Position numbers and translations under genes: made by a program. 64,000 nt of DNA. It comes from Polaromonas sp. C04. GTDB lineage: Bacteria; Pseudomonadota; Gammaproteobacteria; Burkholderiales; Burkholderiaceae_C. Under the pieces are notes generated by a model, which ran no database searches, had not been told where the DNA came from, and was given only the letters and a program-made list of their open reading frames with translations. Below, one piece after another: positions 51,292 to 60,282 of this stretch; positions within the stretch are counted from its first letter, which is position 1, and every line of letters starts with the position of its first letter. The DNA lies in NCBI RefSeq assembly GCF_002002705.1, contig NZ_MUNS01000020.1, positions 372,001 through 436,000 of the forward strand, read 5' to 3'.

Positions 51292-52150
51292 CCCGCCACC
51301 CGCGTTTGCCAAACCACTGGCGGAAGCGCGCCGGGTCCCAGATGCCCTTGGGCAGGAACAGCACGATCAGCACCAGGATGAAGCCGTTCACGACGCCCCG
51401 GAAGTCCTTGAACGCGCGCAGCAGCTCCGGCAGCAGCGTGAGGATCACGGCGCCGATCACGGGGCCGGTCAGGTTGCTGATGCCGCCAAGGATGGCCATG
51501 GTGAGGATGTCCACCGCGCGGTCGAAGCCGTATTCGCCCGGGCCGATGAAAAAGGTCAGGTGCGCGTTGAGCGCGCCCGCCAGACCCGCAATGGCTGCGC
51601 CCAGCACGAACGCCAGCATCTTGTAGGCGCCCACGTCGATGCCCATCAGGCCCGCGGCGGTTTCGTCTTCCTTGATCGACTCGAAGGCGCGCCCCACGCG
51701 CGAGCGGCGCAGCCGCCAGAGCAGGGCCAGCGTGAGCACCAGGGCCAGCGCCACATGCCACCACTGGGTCAGTTGCGGGATGCCGTTGAGTCCGAGCGCG
51801 CCGCCCGTGATGGACTCCGCGTTGAGCAGCGCGATGCGCACCACCTCGCCAAAGGCCAGGGTCGCCATGGCCAGGTACACGCCCGACAGCCGCAGCGTGG
51901 GTTTGCCAATGATGAAGGCCATGAGCGCGGGTGCCGCCATGCCGGCGGCCAGCACGGCCGGGAACGGCGCGCCGTAGTTCATCGTCAGCAGCGCCGAGGT
52001 ATAGGCCCCGATGCCCATGAAGGCCGCATTGGCGATGGACAGCATGCCGCAGGCAAGCGTCAGGTAGATGGACAGGGCCAGCAGCGCATTCGTGCCCAGC
52101 GAGAGCACCAGGTTGCTGTAGATCGACCAGAAGTTGTTGAACCAGTCCAT
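51287..52150 (-). CDS. livM: Branched-chain amino acid ABC transporter permease LivM
   Basis: The 287-aa permease has eight or more helices, GIGAYTSALLTMNYG, RLSGVYLAMATLAFGE and the ATPase-contact region GRAFESIKEDETAAGLMGIDV. It forms the channel with LivH. The start is 2 bp after the livH stop; its stop overlaps the livG start. Confidence 0.94.
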   Translation of the reverse strand: MDWFNNFWSIYSNLVLSLGTNALLALSIYLTLACGMLSIANAAFMGIGAYTSALLTMNYGAPFPAVLAAGMAAPALMAFIIGKPTLRLSGVYLAMATLAFGEVVRIALLNAESITGGALGLNGIPQLTQWWHVALALVLTLALLWRLRRSRVGRAFESIKEDETAAGLMGIDVGAYKMLAFVLGAAIAGLAGALNAHLTFFIGPGEYGFDRAVDILTMAILGGISNLTGPVIGAVILTLLPELLRAFKDFRGVVNGFILVLIVLFLPKGIWDPARFRQWFGKRGWRA

Positions 52151-52152
52151 GA

Positions 52153-53034
52153 TCAGACCTTGCGTTCCTGCAGGGTGCCGAACAGCCCCTTGGGCCGCAC
52201 CAGCAAAATCAGGAAGAGCAGGCCGAAGGCCACGGCGTCGCGCATGCTCGAGCCGATATAGGCCACCGACAGCACCTCGGCAAAGCCCAGGAACAGGCCG
52301 CCGATCAGCGCGCCGCGGATGTCGCCCATGCCGCCCAGGATGATCACGGCGATGCCTTTTTCCAGCATGGACTTGCCCATCAGCGGGTACAGGGCATTGG
52401 AAGACAGGCCGATCAACACACCCGCCACGCCGCCGAGCCCGGCCGCGACAAAGGAGGTGAGGTAGAACAAACCCTCGACGTTGATACCCAGCAGGTAGGC
52501 CGCCTTGGGCGATTCGGCAATGGCACGCAGTGCGCGCCCGAGCTGGGTCTTCTTGAGGGCCAGCAGCAGCACGGCCATCAGCACGAAGGACAGCAGGATG
52601 ATGCCGAGATCGAGCGCCGTCAGGCTCAAGCCGCCCAGGCTCAAGGTGGTGTCCGGCACCAGGCCCAGCGGAAAGCGCAGGTTCTCCGCGCCAAAAATGC
52701 CCTGGATGCCGTTGGTCAGGATGATGCCCACACCAATGGTGGCAATCATCGGAATCAGGTGCGGTGCATTGCGTGCGCGCAGCGGGCGCAGCACCAGGAC
52801 GTCGATGAGCAGGCCCATAAAGCCACTGAATCCGAAGGCAAACAGCAGCGCTCCCCACAGCGGCAACGCGAGGTGCGCCACGGCCTGTTCAGCCGCATAC
52901 GCGCCGACCATATAGACCGCACCATGCGACAGGTTGATGACGCCCAGCACGCCGAAGATGAGCGTGAAGCCCAGTGCAAACAGGGCGTAAACGCTCCCGA
53001 GTGACAAGGCATTGACAAGTTGCTGTTCCAGCAC
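52153..53034 (-). CDS. livH: Branched-chain amino acid ABC transporter permease LivH
   Basis: The 293-aa permease has GSVYALFALGFTLIFGVLGVINLSHGA, a typical LivH start, and GRALRAIAESPKAAYLLGINV as the coupling loop. It starts with GTG at 53034. It heads the livHMGF block, separated from the binding-protein gene by two hairpins. Confidence 0.93.
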   Translation of the reverse strand: MLEQQLVNALSLGSVYALFALGFTLIFGVLGVINLSHGAVYMVGAYAAEQAVAHLALPLWGALLFAFGFSGFMGLLIDVLVLRPLRARNAPHLIPMIATIGVGIILTNGIQGIFGAENLRFPLGLVPDTTLSLGGLSLTALDLGIILLSFVLMAVLLLALKKTQLGRALRAIAESPKAAYLLGINVEGLFYLTSFVAAGLGGVAGVLIGLSSNALYPLMGKSMLEKGIAVIILGGMGDIRGALIGGLFLGFAEVLSVAYIGSSMRDAVAFGLLFLILLVRPKGLFGTLQERKV

Positions 53035-53053
53035 GATGGGGTGTCCCGGACAA

Positions 53054-53069
53054 GGCGCACTAGTGCGCC
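53054..53069. other. 16-bp perfect palindrome between the binding-protein gene and livH
   Basis: GGCGCACTAGTGCGCC is a perfect palindrome, 20 bp upstream of the livH start. It may be a protein site or stabilise the 3' end of the upstream mRNA. Confidence 0.45.
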
Positions 53070-53074
53070 GGCAA

Positions 53075-53106
53075 GAAAAAAGACGGCGCGAAAGGCCGCG
53101 CCGTCT
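53075..53106 (-). terminator. Terminator/attenuator after the binding-protein gene
   Basis: On the minus strand AGACGGCGCG and CGCGCCGTCT form a perfect 10-bp stem around six bases, followed by T6. It lies 16 bp after the binding-protein stop, so most transcripts should end before livHMGF, giving more binding protein than permease. Confidence 0.88.
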
Positions 53107-53121
53107 GACGGATCACTGCAA

Positions 53122-54279
53122 TTATTTCTCGATCACAAACTTGTCGCCCTTCGTCACGCTGACGATCGCCTTTTGTTGCGCGTCATAACCGGCGGGCTTT
53201 CCAGCCTTGTCAACAGCACGATGGAACTGGAAGGCGCCGGTGGCACCGGTCCACTTGACGTTGGGCAGCGCATTGCGCAGCGCGCTGCGGTCGGCGGCCA
53301 GATCGCCGCTGAGCTTGACCTGCTTGAGCGCCTGCACCAGGATGTGCATGGCGTCGTAGGACTGGGCCGCAAACTGGTCGGGCGCTACCTTGAACTTGTC
53401 CTGGAAGGCCTTGATGAAGCTGGTGTTTTCCGCACTGTCGTTGCTGGCCGACCAGGGGCTGCCCACATACAGGCCGTCCGAGCTGCCCTTGGCCAGAGTG
53501 AACACCTTGACCGAGTTCATGCCGTTGCCGCCGATGAACGGCACATTCAGGCCGATCTGACGCGCCTGCACCATGATGGGCGCGCCTTCGGCCAGGAGTG
53601 CCGACAGCACGATGGCGTCCGGGTTACCGGCCTTGATCTTGGTCAACTGGGCCTTGAAATCGACGTCGCCCTTGGCGAAGGTCTCGGTCGTGGTGACCGG
53701 AATCTTCAGGTCTTCGAGTGCCTTCTTGAAGTTGTCGTAGCCGCTCTTGGTGAACACGTCGTCGTTGCCGTACATCACCGCCACCTTCTTGATGTTGGCG
53801 TGCTTGATGGCTACCCGCAGGGTCTCGGGCAGCACGTCGGCTTCGGTCACCGAATTGCGAAAGATGTAGTCACCAATCGAGGTAATGCCATCGGCCGTGT
53901 TCGAGGTGCCAAAGGCCACGGTCTTGGCGGCCTGGGCGATCGGGTCGGCCGCCTGGGCCGAGTTCGACAGCGTGGGGCCGAACACCATCAGCACCTTGTC
54001 CTGGAAAATCAGTTTCTTGAAGACGTTGATGGCCTCTTCCTTCTTGCCCTGTTCGTCTTCAATCACCAGTTGCAGCTTGTCGCCATTCACGCCGCCCGCG
54101 GCATTGATCTCATCGGCGGCGAGCTGGAAGCCGTTGCGGATGGAAATGCCGTATTGCGCGGCGCCGCCCGACAGGGCCTCGGCCACGCCGAGCTTGATGT
54201 CGGCCGCGTAGGCGCTGGCGCCAAAGCCGGCGGCGAGCGCCAGCGCGAGGAGCGAATTTGCGAAAGCTTTTTGTCTCAT
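53122..54279 (-). CDS. Branched-chain amino acid ABC transporter substrate-binding protein
   Basis: The 385-aa product has a signal peptide (MRQKAFANSLLALALAAGFG, cleaved near AYA) and a type I periplasmic binding fold: IKLGVAEALSGGAAQYG, GFQLAADEINAAGGVNG, VFGPTLSNSAQAADPIAQ. It delivers leucine-type amino acids or related compounds to LivHMGF. The exact ligand is not readable. It is the promoter-proximal gene of the system. Confidence 0.93.
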   Translation of the reverse strand: MRQKAFANSLLALALAAGFGASAYAADIKLGVAEALSGGAAQYGISIRNGFQLAADEINAAGGVNGDKLQLVIEDEQGKKEEAINVFKKLIFQDKVLMVFGPTLSNSAQAADPIAQAAKTVAFGTSNTADGITSIGDYIFRNSVTEADVLPETLRVAIKHANIKKVAVMYGNDDVFTKSGYDNFKKALEDLKIPVTTTETFAKGDVDFKAQLTKIKAGNPDAIVLSALLAEGAPIMVQARQIGLNVPFIGGNGMNSVKVFTLAKGSSDGLYVGSPWSASNDSAENTSFIKAFQDKFKVAPDQFAAQSYDAMHILVQALKQVKLSGDLAADRSALRNALPNVKWTGATGAFQFHRAVDKAGKPAGYDAQQKAIVSVTKGDKFVIEK

Positions 54280-54402
54280 TTCAAGATCCTTTATGAATGC
54301 AGGTTGAAAGGTTAGCCGGCAATTTTACATCTCGCAACACCGCCTGCCTTGGCAGGGGGGCGAGGGGCTTGGGTGGGTTCACACATGGGTGAATAATGAG
54401 CC

Positions 54403-55656
54403 ATGCCGTTTGCCTACCCTCGGGCCAGCCCCGCCTCGATCGACTCGCCCGACATGCGCCGCGCCGGGCGCGACCTGCTGTCGCTTGCGCTGATGGATGC
54501 GCGCAATCACACTTTATACCTGTTGGCCCTGTATGAGAAAGCGCTGGGTGCTACAAAAATGGTAGTCACCCAGTCTGCGGAGGCCGAACCTTTGGCGTGG
54601 CTGGCAGGCCATATCGGCTGGTTTGCCGAGTTCTGGATCGGGCGCAATACCCAGCGCGCACTGGGCAGTGACTGCCCGCACGAGCCCACGCACCTGGCCT
54701 CGATCGAGCCGCAGGCCGACCGCTGGTGGAACCCGCAACAGGCGGTGCCGGCCGATCGCTGGACCCTGGACCTGCCCGACCTGGCCGCTACCCGGGCCTA
54801 CCTGCTCGACACGCTGGAGGGCACGCTGGAGCTGCTGGAGAAGGCGCCGGACGAAGACCGCGCGCTGTACTTCTATCGCCTGGCGCTGTTTCATGAAGAC
54901 CTGCGCGGCGAGCAACTGATCACGATGGCGCAGACGCTGGGCATCGGCCTGCCGATCGACGCGCTGGGCGGGCTGCCGGTGCGCGAGCCGCTGCTGGTTC
55001 CCGCCACCCGCTGGATGCTGGGCTCGGCGCCCGAAGGGTTTGCCTTCGACAACGAAAAGCCGGCCCATGAAGTGCCCGTGCCCGAGTTCGAAATCGATGC
55101 ACAGCCCGTGACCTGGGCGCAACTCGTGGAGTTTGTCGATGACGGCGGCTATGACCGGCCCGAGCTGTGGCAGCCGCAGGGCTGGGACTGGCTACAAGCG
55201 CTGGCGCAGGCCGAGGGCCGGCGCGGCCCGCGTTATGTGGACCAGATCGGCGTGGCCAGCGGGGCCGTCATGCAAACGCGTTTTGGCAAACCGGCGCGCA
55301 TGGCCGGCAACCAGCTGGCCATGCACATGAGCTGGTGGGAGGCCGACGCCTGGTGCCGCTGGGCCGGGCGCCGGCTGCCGACCGAGGTGGAGTGGGAGAT
55401 CGCCGCCCACACGGCGGTGGGACGCGGCTTTCGCTGGGGCGACGTGCATGAGTGGACGGCCGGCACGTTCAAACCCTGGCCCGGCTTCAGGGCCGATCCG
55501 TGGGAACAGTACTCGTTGCCGTGGTTCGGGCTGGCCCGGGTGCTGCGCGGTGCCTCGTTTGCCACCCGCGCGCGCATGAAGCATCCCAAGTTCCGTGGCT
55601 TTGCGCCGCCCGCGCGCGACGATCTTTTTGTCGGGTTTCGATCCTGCGCCGCTTGA
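54403..55656 (+). CDS. EgtB/SenA-like sulfoxide or selenoneine synthase family protein
   Basis: The 417-aa product has an N-terminal DinB-like domain (GHIGWFAEFWIGRN with His70) and a C-terminal formylglycine-generating-enzyme-like domain (MSWWEADAWCRWAGRRLPTEVEWE, RVLRGASFATR, FVGFRSC). This is the plan of EgtB and of SenA, the selenoneine synthase described in Variovorax. The second iron motif reads FHEDLRGE (His164, Arg168, Glu170), whereas the family pattern is HxxxHxE, so one histidine ligand seems replaced by Arg. A 17-bp repeat lies at 54550-54566. Confidence 0.8.
   Translation: MPFAYPRASPASIDSPDMRRAGRDLLSLALMDARNHTLYLLALYEKALGATKMVVTQSAEAEPLAWLAGHIGWFAEFWIGRNTQRALGSDCPHEPTHLASIEPQADRWWNPQQAVPADRWTLDLPDLAATRAYLLDTLEGTLELLEKAPDEDRALYFYRLALFHEDLRGEQLITMAQTLGIGLPIDALGGLPVREPLLVPATRWMLGSAPEGFAFDNEKPAHEVPVPEFEIDAQPVTWAQLVEFVDDGGYDRPELWQPQGWDWLQALAQAEGRRGPRYVDQIGVASGAVMQTRFGKPARMAGNQLAMHMSWWEADAWCRWAGRRLPTEVEWEIAAHTAVGRGFRWGDVHEWTAGTFKPWPGFRADPWEQYSLPWFGLARVLRGASFATRARMKHPKFRGFAPPARDDLFVGFRSCAA
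54550..54566 (+). repeat. 17-bp GCTA-N9-TAGT element in the SenA/EgtB-like gene
   Basis: GCTACAAAAATGGTAGT sits in a longer imperfect palindrome running from CTGGGTG to CACCCAG. It encodes the ATKMVVT stretch. Confidence 0.6.
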
Positions 55657-55675
55657 GCGTGGCGTGGCCCGGGCG

Positions 55676-56824
55676 TCAGCCGCTGGCGCGTGGCCGGGCT
55701 TTGGGCCTGCGGTAGTCCCACCACGGCAGCACTTCGCGCATGGACAGCACCTCGCCGCTCTGCGCGGCGCGGTACCCCGCAATGGCATTGAGTTGCGTTT
55801 GCCACGATGCGCTGCGCAGCAGCTGCAGCAACGCTTGCGGCCCGGGCTGCGCCAGGGCGGACTTGAGGCACACCAGGTGGTAACGCTCCTGCACCAGGGG
55901 CACGAAGCCCAGACCGCGCGCGCGCGCGGCCACTTCGATGCCCAGCCCGGCATCGGCCTGGCCCGCCGCCACGGCATGGGCCACCGCGGCATGCGAAGGT
56001 TCGGTGTGCTCGTAGCCCGCGATGTCGGCCGGCGTGAGCCGGGCCTGTGCCAGCAGTTCGTCGAGGACCACGCGGGTGCCCGTCCCCAGGGCACGATTCA
56101 CAAAGCGCGCGCCGCTGCGTTGCAAATCCTGCAGTGAAGTCAGTCCTTGTGGGTTGCCCGGGGCCACCATCAATCCCTGGGTGCGCTGCGCAAAGCCGAT
56201 GATCTTGTGCAGGCCCGGTTGCAGCAGCGGCTTGTAGGTGCGCTCGGCCAGCGAGTGCGCACCGGGCCGCAGCTGCGTGTGAAAGCCGGCCATCATGCAG
56301 CGGCCCTCGTTGAGCGCGCGGATCGCATCCACGCTGCCGGTGAAGCGGATGTCCAGGTGCAGCGCACCGCGCGCCGCCTCCTGCGAGCGCGCATAGTCGC
56401 GCAGCGTGGCCAGGGCAGTGTCGTGGCTGGCGTAAAACGTCAGCACGTGGGCGCTGTCGTCGAACGCCACCGCGAAGGCGCGCTCCAGGTCGCTGCGCAG
56501 CGCCTCGATCTGCGGCGCCAGGCGCGCCTGCGCCTGGCGCTCGGCCCACATCAGCTTGGTCCCGAATTCGCTCAGTATTGCCGGCTGACCTTTTTCCCAG
56601 ATGATGAGCTCGTTGCCGAGCTCGCTCTCCCAGCGCTTGAGCTCACCCCAGACGTGCCGGTAGGACAGGCCCAGCCCGCGCGCCGCGGCGGAGATGGAGC
56701 CGTGCGCCGCCACGGCCTGCAGCAGATCGATCAGGGGGTTGCGGATCAGGGCGGGGCCGCTGGTGGCGTCGCGGCCGGCTCCATCCTCGCGGCCAAGGGT
56801 GTAGTGGAACTGGAGCCTATGCAC
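55676..56824 (-). CDS. ModE-like HTH regulator with substrate-binding domain
   Basis: The 382-aa product has a LysR/ModE-type winged HTH (LLQAVAAHGSISAAARGLGLSYRHVWGELKRWESELG) followed by a periplasmic-binding-protein-like domain (GRCMMAGFHTQLRPG, AGQADAGLGIEVAAR). Such COG1910-type fusions sense molybdate, tungstate or related ligands. It is divergent from tupB, with 50 bp between the starts, so it probably controls the tup cluster. Confidence 0.85.
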   Translation of the reverse strand: MHRLQFHYTLGREDGAGRDATSGPALIRNPLIDLLQAVAAHGSISAAARGLGLSYRHVWGELKRWESELGNELIIWEKGQPAILSEFGTKLMWAERQAQARLAPQIEALRSDLERAFAVAFDDSAHVLTFYASHDTALATLRDYARSQEAARGALHLDIRFTGSVDAIRALNEGRCMMAGFHTQLRPGAHSLAERTYKPLLQPGLHKIIGFAQRTQGLMVAPGNPQGLTSLQDLQRSGARFVNRALGTGTRVVLDELLAQARLTPADIAGYEHTEPSHAAVAHAVAAGQADAGLGIEVAARARGLGFVPLVQERYHLVCLKSALAQPGPQALLQLLRSASWQTQLNAIAGYRAAQSGEVLSMREVLPWWDYRRPKARPRASG

Positions 56825-56874
56825 GGAACTTCATATGGTCGCAGAAGGTGGGGACGCTTACGATACCGCAAGTT

Positions 56875-57609
56875 ATGCCATCTTTTACCGACAGCGTGGT
56901 CACCGCGCTGCTACTTATCTCCAACTTCGATCACGGTCTGCTGACCATTGTGAGCCGCTCGCTGGCCGTGAGCGGCAGTGCCTGCGTGCTGGCCAGCGGC
57001 CTGGGTCTGCTGCTGGGGGCCTGGCTCGGCGTTGCGCGCTTCGCGGGCCGCGGCGCCATCCTGACCGTGCTCAACACCCTGCTCGCGCTGCCCTCCGTCG
57101 TGGTCGGGCTGGCGGTTTACCTGCTGCTGTCGCGCAGCGGCCCGCTGGGTTTTCTCGGCTGGCTGTTTTCCTTCAAGGCCATGGTGCTGGCGCAGACGGT
57201 GCTGGTGCTGCCGGTGGTCGCCGCGCTGACGCGCCAGACCGTGGAGGATGCGGAGCGGGCGCACGGCGAGCAACTGCGCTCCATGGGCGCCGGGCCGCTC
57301 ATGCGCAGCCTGTTGCTGGCCTGGGACGAACGCTATGCGCTGCTTACCGTGCTGATCGCCTCCTTTGGCCGCGCCGTCTCGGAAGTCGGTGCGGTGATGA
57401 TTGTCGGCGGCAACATCGATGGCTACACCCGCGTCATGACCACCGCCATTGCACTGGAAACCAGCAAGGGCGATTTGCCGCTGGCGCTCGGCCTGGGCCT
57501 GGTGCTGCTGGGCGTGGTGTTGGGCTTGAACGTCGTGATTGCGCTGCTGCTGCGCTGGCGCGAGCGCCTCGACGGCGGCTACGACGTGGCGCGGGTGCTG
57601 CCGGCATGA
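56875..57609 (+). CDS. tupB: Tungstate ABC transporter permease
   Basis: The permease is about 244 aa with five or six helices. EQLRSMGAGPLMRSLLLAWDERYALLTVLIASFGRAVSEVGAVMIVGGNI contains the EAA coupling loop and is typical of TupB/WtpB. The start at 56875 (MPSFTDSV) is preferred over a GTG at 56848. The stop overlaps an ATG in the repeat that follows. Confidence 0.92.
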   Translation: MPSFTDSVVTALLLISNFDHGLLTIVSRSLAVSGSACVLASGLGLLLGAWLGVARFAGRGAILTVLNTLLALPSVVVGLAVYLLLSRSGPLGFLGWLFSFKAMVLAQTVLVLPVVAALTRQTVEDAERAHGEQLRSMGAGPLMRSLLLAWDERYALLTVLIASFGRAVSEVGAVMIVGGNIDGYTRVMTTAIALETSKGDLPLALGLGLVLLGVVLGLNVVIALLLRWRERLDGGYDVARVLPA

Positions 57610-57688
57610 GCGCCGCCCGGCCGTCCGAAGGCGTGAAGGCCCCCTTGGGGGGCAGCGAGCCACGCGCAGTGGGCGAGCGTGGGGGCGG
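57605..57688 (+). repeat. GC-rich dispersed repeat, copy 4 (tupB-tupC spacer)
   Basis: This is an inverted match to 51210-51291 with about five differences in 82 bp. It begins at the tupB stop, where GCATGAGC also offers an ATG, as at the livM-livG junction. Confidence 0.8.
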
Positions 57689-57709
57689 CATGAGCCGCCG
57701 GGCCGTTCC

Positions 57710-57820
57710 CAAGGCGAATACCGCAGCGCGTCGCGCGCAGGTTATCCAATGAGCGCTGCGTGGCCGTCCGAAGGCGCGAGCCAAGTCGAATACCGCAGCG
57801 CGTTGCGCGCAGGGGACCCG

Positions 57821-57826
<6 letters not shown>
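57710..57826 (+). repeat. Tandem duplication in the tupB-tupC spacer
   Basis: Two units of about 44 bp share CGAATACCGCAGCGCG, TGCGCGCAGG-like ends and a closing ATGAGC (57710-57754 and 57782-57826). The second ends at the chosen tupC start. The upper unit offers a decoy start (57749) in the same frame as tupC. Confidence 0.7.
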
Positions 57827-58530
<704 letters not shown>

Positions 58531-58534
<4 letters not shown>

Positions 58535-59409
58535 AATCACGCACATCTGTCACATGCCACCATCTTTTCAAGCATTTTCGTGCTGCAGCCCTTGTCCGGT
58601 GGGGGCTTGCAGCTACGCTTTCGGTAGCATCGTGGAGCGCCGGCGCGCAGCCGGCAGCAGCGGTGGATGCGCAGACCATCGTGATGGCATCGACCACGTC
58701 GACCGAGCAGTCGGGTCTGTTTGGCTATCTCCTGCCGGCGTTCAAAAAAGCCAGCGGTATCGATATCAAGGTGGTAGCCGTGGGCACCGGTCAGGCGCTC
58801 GACATGGCGCGGCGCGGCGATGCCGACGTGGTGTTTGTGCATGACCAGGCCGCCGAGGAAAAATTCATGGCCGAGGGCTACGGCATCAAGCGCTTTCCCG
58901 TCATGTACAACGACTTTGTGCTGATCGGGCCGGCCGCCGACCCCGCCAAGGTCAAGGGCCGCGATATCGTTGAGGCCCTGAAAAAGCTGTCCGCCGCCAA
59001 TGCCAGCTTCATCTCGCGCGGCGACAAGAGCGGCACCGATGCGGCCGAGCGGCGTTACTGGAAACAGGCCGGCCTGGCGGACCACAAGGGCACGGGCTAC
59101 AAGGAGTGCGGTTGCGGCATGGGGCCGGCGCTGAACATCGCGTCGTCCACCGGCGCCTATGTGTTGTCGGATCGCGGCACGTGGCTGAGCTTCAAGAACC
59201 GCGGGGACCTGACGGTGCTGGTCGAAGGCGACACCAAACTCTTCAACCAGTACGGCGTGATGGTGGTGAATCCTGCCAAGCACCCGCAAGTCAAAGTGCC
59301 GCAAGCGCAAAAGTTTGTGGACTGGGTCATCTCGCCCGCCGGGCAGACCACGATTGCCGGCTACAAAATTGAAGGGCAGCAGCTTTTTTTCCCCGACGCC
59401 ACCCAGTGA
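58531..59409 (+). CDS. tupA: Tungstate ABC transporter substrate-binding protein
   Basis: The 292-aa product has an export signal ending near AGAQP and the TupA pattern MASTTSTEQSGLFGYLLPAF, VGTGQALDMARRGDADVVFVHD, FPVMYNDFVLIGPAADPA, which surrounds the oxyanion in TupA. It binds tungstate with high selectivity. The signal-peptide region contains a 17-bp repeat (58612-58628). Confidence 0.94.
58612..58628 (+). repeat. 17-bp GCTA-N9-TAGC element in the tupA signal peptide
   Basis: GCTACGCTTTCGGTAGC is a 5-bp inverted repeat within the signal-peptide codons. The preceding CAGCCCTTGT is also found before the copies at hisC (as TAGCCCTTAT) and dxs, hinting at a longer element. Confidence 0.6.
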
Positions 59410-59418
59410 CCGCACATC

Positions 59419-60282
59419 ATGAGACTTCTATTTCGGGGTGCCGCCATGGCGGCCGTCACAGCGATGCTGGTGGGTTGCGCCAGCAGCAAGGCGCCTGTGA
59501 CTGCTGAAGCGCCACCCCGCGCGCCGGCGGCCGTGCAGGTGTATGCGGCGGGCAGCCTGCGCGAGGCGCTCACGCTCATCGCCAGCGACTACGAAGCGCG
59601 CACCGGCCAGGCGGTGGCGTTGACCTTCGGCGCCTCTGGGTTGCTGCGCGAGCGCATTGAAAAGGGGGAAGCGGCGCAAGTCTTTGCCTCCGCCGATATG
59701 GATCATCCCCAGCGTCTGGCGGCCGAACACGGCTGGCAGGCGCCCACGGTGCTGGTGCGCAACGCCCTGTGTGCGCTGACCAGCGACCAGGTCAACGCCG
59801 CACCCGCGACGCTGCTGGGGACCCTGCTGCGCCCTGCGATTCGGGTGGGGACCTCCACACCCAAGGCCGACCCGTCGGGCGACTATGCCTGGGCGCTGTT
59901 TCGCAAGGCGGACGAGATACAGCCCGGCGCCTACGCGGTGCTGGACGCCAAGGCGCTCAAACTTACGGGCGGGGCCGATTCGCCCAAGCCGCCGCCCGGC
60001 CGCGGTACCTATGCCTGGATCATGGAGCAGCGCCGGGCCGACGTGTTCCTGACCTATTGCACCAACGCAATGGCCGCGCAAAAGGAAGTTCCGTGGCTCA
60101 AGGTGGTGCAACTCCCGCCCGTGCTGCAGGTCGGTGCGGCCTATGGCTTGACGGTCCGCACCACTGCGCAGCCATCCGCTGTCCAGTTCGCGCAGGCCCT
60201 GATGGCGCCGCCTGCGCAGGCGGTGTTCAGGCGCTTTGGCTTCGGTCCGCCGCCTTCAGGTCTTGAGCCGCCTCAAAGGTAA
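59419..60282 (+). CDS. modA: Molybdate/tungstate-binding lipoprotein (ModA-like)
   Basis: The 287-aa product has a lipobox MLVGC (Cys near residue 20), then a ModA-type fold: VYAAGSLREALTLIASDYEARTG, LTFGASGLLRERIEKGEAAQVFASADM. Molybdate-binding serines are plausible in GSL and GAS. It is 9 bp after tupA, so one permease/ATPase pair may serve two binding proteins. Its last 10 bp overlap the convergent liv ATPase gene. Confidence 0.88.
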   Translation: MRLLFRGAAMAAVTAMLVGCASSKAPVTAEAPPRAPAAVQVYAAGSLREALTLIASDYEARTGQAVALTFGASGLLRERIEKGEAAQVFASADMDHPQRLAAEHGWQAPTVLVRNALCALTSDQVNAAPATLLGTLLRPAIRVGTSTPKADPSGDYAWALFRKADEIQPGAYAVLDAKALKLTGGADSPKPPPGRGTYAWIMEQRRADVFLTYCTNAMAAQKEVPWLKVVQLPPVLQVGAAYGLTVRTTAQPSAVQFAQALMAPPAQAVFRRFGFGPPPSGLEPPQR

